64,000 bases of DNA from Bacteroidota bacterium (GTDB lineage Bacteria > Bacteroidota > Bacteroidia > Bacteroidales > F082): assembly GCA_014382445.1 (NCBI GenBank), contig JACNJS010000084.1, forward strand, positions 102,157 through 166,156, read 5' to 3'. The notes beneath the pieces were generated by a model. That model ran no database searches. It was given only the letters and a program-made list of their open reading frames with translations, and was not told the origin of the DNA. A program made the translations under genes and the position numbers. Below, piece after piece: positions 19,716-27,151 of this stretch. Position 1 is the first letter of the stretch. The number at the start of each line of letters is the position of its first letter.

Positions 19716-19799
19716 ACTCCTCCCCCCCTATACCCCTACCCCTATACCCCTCCCTATACCCCTATACCCCTATACCCCTCCCCTATACCCCTATACCCT
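19716..19799. repeat. Tandem array of CCCCTATA units
   Basis: About nine units of CCCCTATA and shortened CCCTATA follow the first array directly. The complement TATAGGGG resembles the TATAAAGG of the first array, so the two arrays are in roughly inverted relation. With them, the 324-base gap between maeB and tRNA-Leu holds little else. Confidence 0.95.
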
Positions 19800-19851
19800 T
19801 ATTGTCCCATAAAAAACATTCCCAATTATCACCGATGTAGAGGGTTTTTAT

Positions 19852-19859
19852 TACTTTTG
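19852..19859 (+). promoter_or_regulatory. -7 box upstream of tRNA-Leu
   Basis: TACTTTTG matches TAnnTTTG 15 bases before the tRNA. No convincing -33 element is seen. Confidence 0.35.
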
Positions 19860-19874
19860 CACACCGTTAAAAAT

Positions 19875-19957
19875 GCCCAAGTGGCGGAATTGGTAGACGC
19901 GCTGGTCTCAAAAACCAGTTCCTTCCAGGAGTGCCGGTTCGATCCCGGCCTTGGGTA
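19875..19957 (+). tRNA. tRNA-Leu (anticodon CAA)
   Basis: The acceptor GCCCAAG (19875-19881) pairs with CTTGGGT (19950-19956), with a G-U at the terminal pair. The anticodon stem CTGGT/ACCAG encloses CTCAAAA, giving CAA at 19909-19911. A long variable arm and the D-arm GGTAGACGC are as expected for leucine tRNAs. No CCA is encoded after the discriminator A. Confidence 0.96.
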
Positions 19958-19960
19958 CTT

Positions 19961-19990
19961 AAAAGCCTTTCAAATTTGAAAGGCTTTTTT
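19961..19990 (+). terminator. Rho-independent terminator of tRNA-Leu
   Basis: AAAAGCCTTTCAAA is followed directly by its perfect inverted copy TTTGAAAGGCTTTT, then more T. It begins 3 bases after the tRNA. Confidence 0.9.
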
Positions 19991-20000
19991 GATTTCAGAT

Positions 20001-20210
20001 ATGTATTATACTTATGCCATTAATAGCTTAAATAGGAATTACATTTATGTAGGGATATCTGATAATTTGGACAGTAGAATAATTCAGCATAATTAAGGGT
20101 TATAATTAAACCACAAAACCTTACCTGCCATTTTTTTTATTTCACTCTGAGCAATTTCCAAACAGGATTGAGGCTAGGAAAGAGAAAAATTAGAATGGAA
20201 AGCAGTAAAA
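20001..20210 (+). pseudogene. Remnant of a GIY-YIG nuclease gene
   Basis: An ATG at 20001 opens a 31-codon frame (MYYTYAINSLNRNYIYVG, then ISDNLDSRIIQHN) that stops at 20096. It has the start of a GIY-YIG domain: the Tyr-x-Tyr strand, YVG for the second motif, and the arginine of NLDSRI. Beyond the stop, other frames keep pieces expected of the rest of the domain, including PNRIEARK near 20159-20180 and REK in another frame. The gene has therefore been broken by several small insertions or deletions. Short GIY-YIG genes next to tRNAs are common in Bacteroidota. No functional protein is expected. Confidence 0.75.
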
Positions 20211-20249
20211 TAAATACTGTGTTTTTCATTATTTTATATTTTTATAGTA

Positions 20250-20264
20250 GTTTATATTATAAAC
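20250..20264. promoter_or_regulatory. 15-bp palindrome, copy 1 (candidate operator)
   Basis: GTTTATATTATAAAC is a perfect palindrome of two 7-base arms around one T, within AGTAGTTTATATTATAAACC. It lies 17 bases beyond the stop of the regulator gene and matches the copy upstream of the operon. Confidence 0.6.
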
Positions 20265-20280
20265 CAATAATCAAAAAAAT

Positions 20281-20568
20281 TTATTTGGGATTAATATAGT
20301 TTTTTAGACTATTCACATAGGATTCAAATGCTTCAATTCCTTTTTTAGTTATGGATAGCGAAGTATTTGGATAATTGTTCTTAAAGGTCTTTCTCACCTT
20401 GATATATCCGACATCCTGCAGTTTCTTTATTTGTATGCTTAAATTGCCCGAAGTAGCTTTGGTTTCATCCTTGATGAAGTTAAAATTAGCTTCATGTATC
20501 GACATTAAAATCGATACAATGGATAATCGAAGTTGTGAATGCAGTATTGGATCTAAATCTTTAAACAT
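20281..20568 (-). CDS. Winged-helix transcriptional regulator, small
   Basis: The product of about 95 residues is essentially one winged helix-turn-helix domain. The opening MFKDLDPILHSQLRLSIVSI is followed by a recognition region SGNLSIQIKKLQDVGYI and a wing with TSLSITKKG. It resembles the single-domain regulators that Bacteroidota encode beside a small membrane protein. The ATG at 20568 is preferred to a TTG at 20586, because it overlaps the stop of the upstream gene by 8 bases (ATGTTTAA) and has an AAGAAGAAAAG ribosome site. It is probably translationally coupled to that membrane-protein gene. Matching palindromes on either side of the pair suggest autoregulation. The inducer is unknown. 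Confidence 0.8.
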   Translation of the reverse strand: MFKDLDPILHSQLRLSIVSILMSIHEANFNFIKDETKATSGNLSIQIKKLQDVGYIKVRKTFKNNYPNTSLSITKKGIEAFESYVNSLKNYINPK

Positions 20569-21145
20569 GATCTTTTCTTCTTGCAATATTAAGTAATATG
20601 CCGGGAATTATTAATCCAACCACAGCCATTAGCATTATGCTGTAACCATGGTAATTTCTTTCAATAAAGAAAGAACCAAGACCTATTAAATTCGTTAATA
20701 TACCGCCAATGATGAGTGGTTTAAATTTGATGGACAAGCCGCATACAACAATAAACAAAGCGAATAAAATAATAAATACCGGGGCCATGGCATCTCCAAG
20801 TTTATCTGAACAAAAAAATCCCATTATCATAAGATTCATTCCAAATATCCATCCCAGGTTTCCTAAAACATTTTCGATATAGGTTTTGGGCAGATTTTTC
20901 TTTTTTTCTCTTATCCAAATGTAAATCATATAAAATGCACTAAGTGGAAAAAGATAAACAGGCCACATAGTAAATTTGTATAATTCCAGTAGTGATAGAA
21001 TAAGCTGACTTCCAAATACGATAAGTGTTAAAGTGCCCCAATATACAAATATGTGGCCGCTTTCCTTAAATCGATTCTTCGTCTGTTCAATTGTCTTTAA
21101 GATCAATAACAGACTTTCTTCTGGTGTAAAATTTGTTTTTCCCAT
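20561..21145 (-). CDS. Small polytopic membrane protein paired with the regulator
   Basis: I do not recognise a named family with certainty. The 194 residues start with a soluble stretch of about 30 (EESLLLILKTIEQTKNRF), followed by five likely membrane helices: IFVYWGTLTLIVFGSQLIL, then helices near residues 60, 92, 120 and 145-185. The last residues are basic (ARRKDHV). It is encoded immediately before the winged-helix regulator with an 8-base overlap. Such pairs are common in Bacteroidota, and the membrane protein may sense or modulate the condition that the regulator answers to. That is inference from context. Confidence 0.75.
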   Translation of the reverse strand: MGKTNFTPEESLLLILKTIEQTKNRFKESGHIFVYWGTLTLIVFGSQLILSLLELYKFTMWPVYLFPLSAFYMIYIWIREKKKNLPKTYIENVLGNLGWIFGMNLMIMGFFCSDKLGDAMAPVFIILFALFIVVCGLSIKFKPLIIGGILTNLIGLGSFFIERNYHGYSIMLMAVVGLIIPGILLNIARRKDHV

Positions 21146-21186
21146 TTTTTAAGTTTACTAATTAAATTCGATGCAAATATAAAGTA

Positions 21187-21201
21187 GTTTACATTATAAA
21201 C
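21187..21201. promoter_or_regulatory. 15-bp palindrome, copy 2 (candidate operator)
   Basis: GTTTACATTATAAAC lies 42 bases before the start of the membrane-protein/regulator pair, within AGTAGTTTACATTATAAACC. It differs from copy 1 at one base of the palindrome. The position suits a repressor site. Confidence 0.6.
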
Positions 21202-21271
21202 CTAATATATTTAACATTTTTTTATAATGATCAAATAATGAGTTATTTTTGGATAAAAAGGAATAACAACT

Positions 21272-21407
21272 AGCCACAATACATGGTATAGTGCATGTGG
21301 GTTTCAGCGGTTTTCAAAGGTTCGTAGCTCGTAAAAAAAGTCGGTGTAAGCTGATAGTAAAGTAGCTTCGAAATCCCGCACGACACCATACTATCAAACG
21401 TTATACA
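21272..21407. repeat. attC-like repeat element, complete copy
   Basis: This 136-base element has imperfect inverted ends. ATGGTATAGTGC (21283-21294) matches the complement of GCACGACACCAT (21378-21389) at 10 of 12 bases. Inside these, GGGTTTC (21299-21305) faces GAAATCCC (21370-21377). The right end reads CTATCAAACGTTATACAGCA, and a gene starts 20 bases later. The paired boxes at both ends recall integron attC sites, but the consensus core sites RYYYAAC and GTTRRRY are not strictly met. Two partial copies lie nearby. Confidence 0.65.
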
Positions 21408-21427
21408 GCATTAAAAACAAAGGATAT

Positions 21428-22195
21428 ATGAGGAAATTAATTCTAATTCTACTATCATTCTCTTTTATCACTTCTTGCACACAAAAGAAATTGCAAGAAA
21501 ATAAACATATTGTTATTGAACATTATATACAATTGACAGGGAAGCAAATTTTAAGTGAATCAGATAGTATTACAATTCCTCTTTCTAAACAAGGATATAC
21601 TCTCCACATTCCTGAATCAAAACCAATTGCTACAATTATTTTTCCAAGCGGCAGTGCTCCTGATACAACAAGAAATATTGATGAGTATGACATAATTGAA
21701 CCAGCTTTAGCTAAAAATATGGCTGTGCTTTTTGTTAGTACAGGAAAGATAATCGAGTTTTTATTTACTGATGAAGATATCAAGATTATTGACATGTTAA
21801 TAGGAAATGTATTAGAAAAATATGAACTTAAAAATAAGCCAATATTTTTAGCTGGAATGTCATTAGGTGGCACTATGGCTTTGCGCTATAGTGAATATTG
21901 TTATTTAAATAATTCAAGTTTCGGTTTAAAGCCAAGCACAATTGCTATTTGCGATGCACCGTTGGACATGGTCAGAATGTGGTATGAACAAGAACAAGCA
22001 ATAAAAAATAATTATCATCCTAATGCAGTTGGAGAAGCAAAGTGGGTTCTACACTATTTGAGAAAGAATTTAAATGGTAGTCCAGAAGAATCAATGGAAA
22101 ACTATATTGACTATTCTCCATTTGTTTACAAAAATGAAAATATAGCAGTAGAAAAGCTGCACGCACCATATTCAAATCCGTTACCTGCAAGCTAA
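21428..22195 (+). CDS. Lipoprotein with alpha/beta-hydrolase fold, 3' end replaced by repeat sequence
   Basis: A lipoprotein signal (MRKLILILLSFSFITSC) gives a likely lipidated cysteine at residue 17. The rest resembles an alpha/beta hydrolase: ATIIFPSGSAPD as the first strand and oxyanion region, and the nucleophile elbow FLAGMSLGGTMALRY with a serine in GMSLGG. The catalytic acid and histidine would lie downstream. The open frame ends inside a copy of the attC-like repeat: the last residues LHAPYSNPLPAS are encoded by repeat sequence. The protein has probably lost its C-terminus and perhaps the catalytic histidine. It is the gene right after the complete repeat element, so it looks like a cassette. 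Function and substrate are unknown. Confidence 0.65.
   Translation: MRKLILILLSFSFITSCTQKKLQENKHIVIEHYIQLTGKQILSESDSITIPLSKQGYTLHIPESKPIATIIFPSGSAPDTTRNIDEYDIIEPALAKNMAVLFVSTGKIIEFLFTDEDIKIIDMLIGNVLEKYELKNKPIFLAGMSLGGTMALRYSEYCYLNNSSFGLKPSTIAICDAPLDMVRMWYEQEQAIKNNYHPNAVGEAKWVLHYLRKNLNGSPEESMENYIDYSPFVYKNENIAVEKLHAPYSNPLPAS
22157..22190. repeat. attC-like repeat, partial copy (right arm)
   Basis: CTGCACGCACCATATTCAAA followed by TCCGTTACCTGCAA aligns with the right end of the complete element (CCGCACGACACCATACTATC then AAACGTTATACAGCA). It forms the 3' end of the hydrolase frame and precedes the amidohydrolase fragment. Confidence 0.55.
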
Positions 22196-22205
22196 AATAT
22201 AAAAT

Positions 22206-22475
22206 ATGATAATAGAAGTATATGCAGATATTTCTGGCTTAGTCCTTGGTGATTTTGAAGATAAATTTGAACGGTATATGAAAAAAGAAATTGAAGAAAT
22301 GATAACCTATGCCGGAGATCCAAATTATTTATTATACGGCACAGATTGGCCAATATCAAATATGAAATCTTACTTAAAATTTATGGATCAATTAGAATTA
22401 GCAGACGATAAAAAGGAATTAATTCTGTGGAAAAATGCTGCGCAGCTCTTCAAAATTGACGTTGAGAAGATTTAA
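22206..22475 (+). pseudogene. C-terminal fragment of an amidohydrolase (TIM-barrel, Amidohydro_2-like)
   Basis: The 89-residue frame begins within what is normally the last third of an amidohydrolase. EVYADISGLVLGDF resembles a barrel strand, and LLYGTDWPISNM carries the metal-site aspartate in GTDWP near the C-terminus of such enzymes. It then ends with LILWKNAAQLFKI, a typical C-terminal helix. The N-terminal HxH metal ligands and most of the barrel are missing. It starts 16 bases after a partial attC-like repeat, so truncation probably came with repeat recombination. No activity is expected. Confidence 0.7.
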
Positions 22476-22887
22476 TCTCTATGTATAAATTGATCTTATT
22501 CTGCGCACTTGTCTTTTAGTTAATAATTTGAAATATAATAAAAAGCAAACTTAGGATGTATATAAAAAATTGCCGAAATATTAGTGAATTCACGCATAAT
22601 AGCCCGATTGATCTTTATCGTTAATGGGAAAATAAGTGCTCCGAAATCCCCAACCTTTATACTACCAAACTTTATGAGCAACCTCAGCAGGAGAACCAAC
22701 AGGAGGTAACCAATTCATTTTGGAGAAGTACAGTAGTTAATTCTTGGACATACGAAACTAATTGGTATGGTATTCAATAAAGTGCATTAAGCTTTACCCA
22801 GATAATAACATAAATAATCAGGAACATGATTTCTATGTGGAGAATAATTCGTTTGACAGTTTTAGCGTAATTGACTTCTGTTCGGCA
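22476..22887. other. Non-coding stretch with a partial attC-like repeat and gene debris
   Basis: The 412 bases hold no complete gene. A repeat right arm lies at 22636-22680. After it, one frame without an ATG reads about 45 codons to a stop at 22779 (SFWRSTVVNSWTYETNWYG), which could be debris of a further truncated gene. Confidence 0.5.
22636..22680. repeat. attC-like repeat, partial copy (right arm)
   Basis: AGTGCTCCGAAATCCCCAAC, then CTTTATACTACCAAACTTTA and TGAGCA, aligns with AGTAGCTTCGAAATCCCGCA and what follows at 21361-21410 in the complete element. The left half is decayed or absent. Confidence 0.6.
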
Positions 22888-23850
22888 TTATCGCGATACA
22901 ACAAATTTCAGTCCGAATATTTTTTCATTTTCTTGACTTTTCAATGTTGCTGAATATATTCCGGGGCTTAGTTGGCCAAGGTTTAGATCAAGTTGACCTC
23001 TATGATTTTCAGTGATAACGGAAAGCACGATTCTTCCCAGCAAATCAGTAATGACAAGAGTTCTGTCATTTTTACCGGTCGGGAAAATAAACGAAACTTC
23101 CGTCTGTACGGGATTTGGATAAGCAATCATTTTTTGATTTTCGACAAAATTATCATCCAATCCAACACTTGAATTACCATCAATATCAAACACAAGCGCT
23201 AACTGTTCATGAACATATGGAAAGTTATTGGCAACCAATAAACCCATTAAGTTGTCGTACGACTGCAAACCGATGGTTTCACTTTCCATCAGAAATTCAG
23301 GATCGATGCTGAGGTACTGCACCTTAATTTTTCCACTTTCATACAATATCACCTCAGCATCTATAAAATATGATTGCTGCAAGTACTGGGCATATTTTTC
23401 AAACTGTACTACCAGGATGGTATCTTCAAATGTCTCGAAATATACTTTGGTGTTGGTATTCGATGGGTTCAGATCGTCCCAGAACCAAGCAATAAAATCG
23501 GTGGCCGTAGTACCCGTTGGAATGGTTTCGTTGGCAAAAGGTAGTAAACTGCCGTTAAAGCTTAAACATCCATTTGAGTTGATCCAGAATTGTGATTTTG
23601 ATTGTCCGTAAAAAGGAAATTCAAACCCTATATCAAAGGGTCCAACAACGCCGTCATCAACCAGTCCTGTAATTTCTGTGCCGCTTGACGTAATATCTAT
23701 CCAAGAAAAAACCAGTCCTTCGGGATCGTCGCTGTCAATCCAGGTGTATCCAAAAGTGTCTGGTCCTCCTGATCCGGAAATGTTCTTTAAATTTTGAGAA
23801 AACAAACTGAAGGATAAGCAAATAAATACTGTAAGTAGGAGAGGTTTCAT
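22888..23850 (-). CDS. Secreted protein with T9SS sorting domain, function unknown
   Basis: The 320 residues begin with a clear signal peptide (MKPLLLTVFICLSFSLFSQ). Residues 20-220 form a beta-rich domain with the stretch IGFEFPFYGQ and then FWINSNGCLSF, a pattern seen in nidogen-like and related exported domains of Bacteroidota. The last 85 residues are a T9SS type A sorting domain (AYPNPVQTEVSFIF, then LSPGIYSATLKS), so the protein should be sent across the outer membrane and probably attached to the surface or released. The domain offers no catalytic motif that I can identify. The gene stands alone, with the accessory patch downstream. Confidence 0.8.
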   Translation of the reverse strand: MKPLLLTVFICLSFSLFSQNLKNISGSGGPDTFGYTWIDSDDPEGLVFSWIDITSSGTEITGLVDDGVVGPFDIGFEFPFYGQSKSQFWINSNGCLSFNGSLLPFANETIPTGTTATDFIAWFWDDLNPSNTNTKVYFETFEDTILVVQFEKYAQYLQQSYFIDAEVILYESGKIKVQYLSIDPEFLMESETIGLQSYDNLMGLLVANNFPYVHEQLALVFDIDGNSSVGLDDNFVENQKMIAYPNPVQTEVSFIFPTGKNDRTLVITDLLGRIVLSVITENHRGQLDLNLGQLSPGIYSATLKSQENEKIFGLKFVVSR

Positions 23851-24111
23851 TTTTGCATAATTTTGACGTTGTAAATATAAGCCAAAAAAGTCGATTTCAA
23901 TAAATTATAAGTCTTTTTATGAATTTTCATGTCTCTGATTTTTTGCTCCATTTGATAAAACAAGAACAACATCGTTTGATAAAAAACCACATATCATCTT
24001 TATGATCATATGGCTGGCGTTTTTTTAAACGGAAAACTCAATGATTTAATGGAAAATAGAAAGCTTGCGGGCAAAATAATAATTCTTTTAGCAATAATTA
24101 TATAAAACTTC

Positions 24112-24819
24112 CTAAGGCTTCTCAATCAACTTGGCGATTTCTTTAGCCATATAATCTCGTAATTCGAGTACTGAAAGGCTATCTTGTTTTTCCTGGCTAA
24201 TCACTTCGCCAAAACAAATTTTAATCGTTGTTGGTTTGATTTTCCTAACACCTTTTGGCTTCAATTCGAATAATCCTGATAAACCAACTGGTACCAGATT
24301 ATTATTGGTTTGCTTGGCAAGGAAAAAAGGTAGTTTTTTGAATGGTTTCATTACACCATCCATTGAACGATGTCCTTCTGGCAGAATAATCATCGATCGC
24401 CCACTATTCAGTATGTTTATTGTCCTTCTTATACTGGTAACAGAACGGTGTATATTTTCTCTCTCTATAGGCACATTGCCAAGGCGGCGTTGAACCAGGT
24501 TATAAAGCGACCAATGGTTGGGTCGTTTTGCCTCTACTCCCCTCACAATACCGGGCACAAAACCACCAAGCAGCGGAATATCAAACAAACTGACGTGATT
24601 TGCCATAAACAAATAAGTTGTGTCAGGCTTTAGATTGTTAAGTCCTTCCACTTTCACCTTCGTTCCAATCAGAACAAAGAGAAATTGTAACATTTTTTTG
24701 AGCCATGGATCGTAAACTGACACAGGCAAAAGAAATGAACAGATGAGAGCAAAAAGAAGAAAAAACAGAAAATAAATTGACCCAACAATCCAGATATATA
24801 GTGAAATCAATGTGCTCAT
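24112..24819 (-). CDS. plsC: 1-acyl-sn-glycerol-3-phosphate acyltransferase family protein
   Basis: PlsC-type enzymes acylate lysophosphatidate to phosphatidate at the inner membrane. The protein has an N-terminal hydrophobic helix, then the catalytic NHVSLFD (the HX4D motif) and the substrate-binding motif LPEGHRS, in which the usual PEGTRS has H for T. The spacing between the motifs is normal. I take ATG 24819 as the start, because it overlaps the stop of the lipid-kinase gene as ATGA. A longer frame from 24852 would overlap that gene by 37 bases. The coupling suggests that the two enzymes act on the same lipid pool. Confidence 0.88.
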   Translation of the reverse strand: MSTLISLYIWIVGSIYFLFFLLFALICSFLLPVSVYDPWLKKMLQFLFVLIGTKVKVEGLNNLKPDTTYLFMANHVSLFDIPLLGGFVPGIVRGVEAKRPNHWSLYNLVQRRLGNVPIERENIHRSVTSIRRTINILNSGRSMIILPEGHRSMDGVMKPFKKLPFFLAKQTNNNLVPVGLSGLFELKPKGVRKIKPTTIKICFGEVISQEKQDSLSVLELRDYMAKEIAKLIEKP

Positions 24820-25706
24820 TTCCAGTATACTTCTATTGCTTGTGGGAGACATTCAATTTCCACCGGTGTGATGCCCATCAACTCACCATCAGGTGTTAGT
24901 ACTTTCGGTGTAGCACTTTCAATTTTGATGTGTTTTGCCTGGAAAGTTTCCACTTCTTTCAAATTCACATGCTCACCGGTAAATATCTTCGGGAAGCATT
25001 TCAGTAATCTGACACGGCTTAATTTTGCGGCGATAATGACGTCCAATAGACCATCATCAATTTTTGCACGTGGTGCCATTAAAAAGTTGGCTGTGTATCT
25101 TGTGTTTGATATTTCAACAAAGGTGCATTCACGCTCAAAATGCTGTCCGTCGATTTCAAATTTAAATTTATTAGTGCCCAAAAACAGAGTACGGTATAGC
25201 ACCCCTAAAGTATAAGAAATATTACCGAGTAACTTTAATTTATTGGCAGTATAAGTTACATCGGCAACAAAACCGAGTCCTAAAATATTGAGATAATAAA
25301 AATCCTGTCCGTGGGTTTGAAATTTTCCAACATCAACTTTATGGGTTTTCTGACGTGCAATTATTTTGATCGCTTCCTTCCATTTAGTGTTATCCAAGTC
25401 CAAATCACGTGCAAAAGCATTGCCGGTACCAATGGGTAGTATGCCAATCGGCACTTTCCGTGCCCCCGGATTCTGATAATAGCCGTTAATAACTTCGTAA
25501 AGAGTACCATCGCCACCCGCAGCAACTATGCCGTCATATTTACTAAGATCCGCATTTTTAACTATTTCAATACCATGTTCAGGATAATCGGTTAACTGCA
25601 GGTCGAATTCTATCCCATTTTCGTTTAAGGCAGTTTCAACTTGTAGTAGCATTTTTCCGGCACGACCATGGCCTGCCAACGGATTGTAGACTAATAACAT
25701 TTTCAT
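24816..25706 (-). CDS. Diacylglycerol kinase-like lipid kinase (YegS/DgkB family)
   Basis: The 296-residue protein is of normal length for the soluble lipid kinases that phosphorylate diacylglycerol or related lipids. Its opening strand YNPLAGHGRAGK is followed by the nucleotide-binding GGDGTLYEVINGY near residue 64 and LPIGTGNAFARDL near 95, the standard DAGK catalytic-domain motifs. The C-terminal half is the second beta domain (LMAPRAKIDDGLLDVIIA, then TPDGELMG). It is encoded just before the acyltransferase and shares ATGA with it. In Bacteroidota the true substrate is usually undetermined. Confidence 0.88.
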   Translation of the reverse strand: MKMLLVYNPLAGHGRAGKMLLQVETALNENGIEFDLQLTDYPEHGIEIVKNADLSKYDGIVAAGGDGTLYEVINGYYQNPGARKVPIGILPIGTGNAFARDLDLDNTKWKEAIKIIARQKTHKVDVGKFQTHGQDFYYLNILGLGFVADVTYTANKLKLLGNISYTLGVLYRTLFLGTNKFKFEIDGQHFERECTFVEISNTRYTANFLMAPRAKIDDGLLDVIIAAKLSRVRLLKCFPKIFTGEHVNLKEVETFQAKHIKIESATPKVLTPDGELMGITPVEIECLPQAIEVYWK

Positions 25707-25980
25707 TGTGACTGAAATAAGTGAATGATCTTCAATAGTATGTTATTTATAAATTGATAGTGATAATTTTGAGAATATATGCTCCTCATATTCATTATGC
25801 ACGCTAAAATCCTTTCATGTGGGCTTTAATAATGAAACAAAAATACATTTATTAAATAATTGTCGTTCAAAAAAATATTAAAAGTGATAATTACCCGTTA
25901 TCGTCCAATAATACTTAAAGCATTGCATTCATTTTTCGTAATTTCGGCCTGTAGAATATCGCACCTAACATATCATCTTC

Positions 25981-26997
25981 ATGAAAGAAAAACTATTTGG
26001 GAAAACACTTATTCAGTTACAGGAAATTACTACTGATCTCAAACTGCCAAAATTCACAGCCAAACAAATTGCCGACTGGCTTTATAAAAAAGATATTTCT
26101 ACCATTGATGAAATGAGCAATCTCTCAAAATTAGTTCGGCAACGTCTGGAAGCAAAGTATACTATAGGCCTCCAAGCACCATCAAAAGTTCAAACCTCAA
26201 AGGATGGCACAAAAAAATATCTATTTAATGTAGGAAAATCAGGGGCTGTTGAGTCGGCTTTTATCCCTGAATCTAAAAGAAGCACCTTATGTCTATCATC
26301 ACAAGTGGGATGTAAAATGCGATGTTTGTTTTGCATGACCGGGCAACAGGGATTTAAATCGAACCTTACTACCGGTGAAATTCTAAATCAAATCCGAAGT
26401 TTGCCTGAACGTCATCAACTCACAAACCTTGTTTATATGGGAATGGGGGAGCCTTTCGACAATCTTGAAGCTGTAATGCAAAGTCTTGAAATACTTACTG
26501 CCGAATGGGGAATGGGCTGGAGCAAAAGAAAAATAACAGTTTCTACAATAGGTATTGTGCCGGCCATAAAGCATTTCCTTGAAAAAAGCGAGTGCCATCT
26601 GGCGGTAAGCCTGCACACTCCGTTTGAAAGTGAACGTAAGATGTTAATGCCCGTTAGCCATGTTCACTCAATTAGCGATATAATAAAGGAAATAGTTCGC
26701 CATGATTTTGGACGACAGCGTAGAATATCATTCGAATACATAGTTTTTAACGGAATGAACGACACACAAAAACATGTTAATGAGCTTGCCAAAATTTTGA
26801 ATGGCATAAAGTGCAGAATTAATCTGATAAGATACCACCCCATTCCACATACATCTTTACCTGGAACTGATGAAAAACGGCTCCAGGAGTTTAAAGAAGC
26901 ATTAAATGCGAAAGGAATAATAACTACAATCAGAGCATCGCGTGGCCTGGACATTGATGCAGCATGTGGGTTGTTGTCGACAAAGAGTCAGGATTAA
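25981..26997 (+). CDS. rlmN: Dual-specificity 23S rRNA m2A2503 / tRNA m2A37 methyltransferase
   Basis: This radical-SAM enzyme methylates C2 of A2503 in 23S rRNA and A37 in some tRNAs. The cluster cysteines C111, C115 and C118 are in GCKMRCLFCMTGQQGF. GMGEPFDN is the SAM-binding block, and C329 in LDIDAACGLLS is the second catalytic cysteine at the C-terminus. The 338-residue length is normal. The gene stands alone on the + strand, starting 274 bases from the divergent lipid-kinase gene. Confidence 0.96.
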   Translation: MKEKLFGKTLIQLQEITTDLKLPKFTAKQIADWLYKKDISTIDEMSNLSKLVRQRLEAKYTIGLQAPSKVQTSKDGTKKYLFNVGKSGAVESAFIPESKRSTLCLSSQVGCKMRCLFCMTGQQGFKSNLTTGEILNQIRSLPERHQLTNLVYMGMGEPFDNLEAVMQSLEILTAEWGMGWSKRKITVSTIGIVPAIKHFLEKSECHLAVSLHTPFESERKMLMPVSHVHSISDIIKEIVRHDFGRQRRISFEYIVFNGMNDTQKHVNELAKILNGIKCRINLIRYHPIPHTSLPGTDEKRLQEFKEALNAKGIITTIRASRGLDIDAACGLLSTKSQD

Positions 26998-27151
26998 TGG
27001 ATTCAAGAAGCAGGATTAATAGAAACAAGAATAATCGGAGCCATCCTTCATCTTAATTCCTTCATCTTTAAGTACTCCAAATTATAAGTACTTTAGGCAT
27101 TCCAGTCACTTTATAAAAATCTTTATTGTAATTTTGAAGAAAATTTTATAG

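Noticed and set aside
19557..19799. Possible CRISPR array
   Set aside because: The repeats are 8-bp and contiguous with no unique spacers, and no cas genes are in the window.
19713..19979. Open frame of 88 codons across the CCCCTATA array and tRNA-Leu
   Set aside because: Its first part is PYTPIPLYP-like repeat translation and its end is tRNA sequence read as protein.
22660..22779. Frame of about 45 codons without ATG after the third repeat arm
   Set aside because: SFWRSTVVNSWTYETNWYG could be a gene remnant, but it is too short and lacks a start, so it is only mentioned under the intergenic entry.
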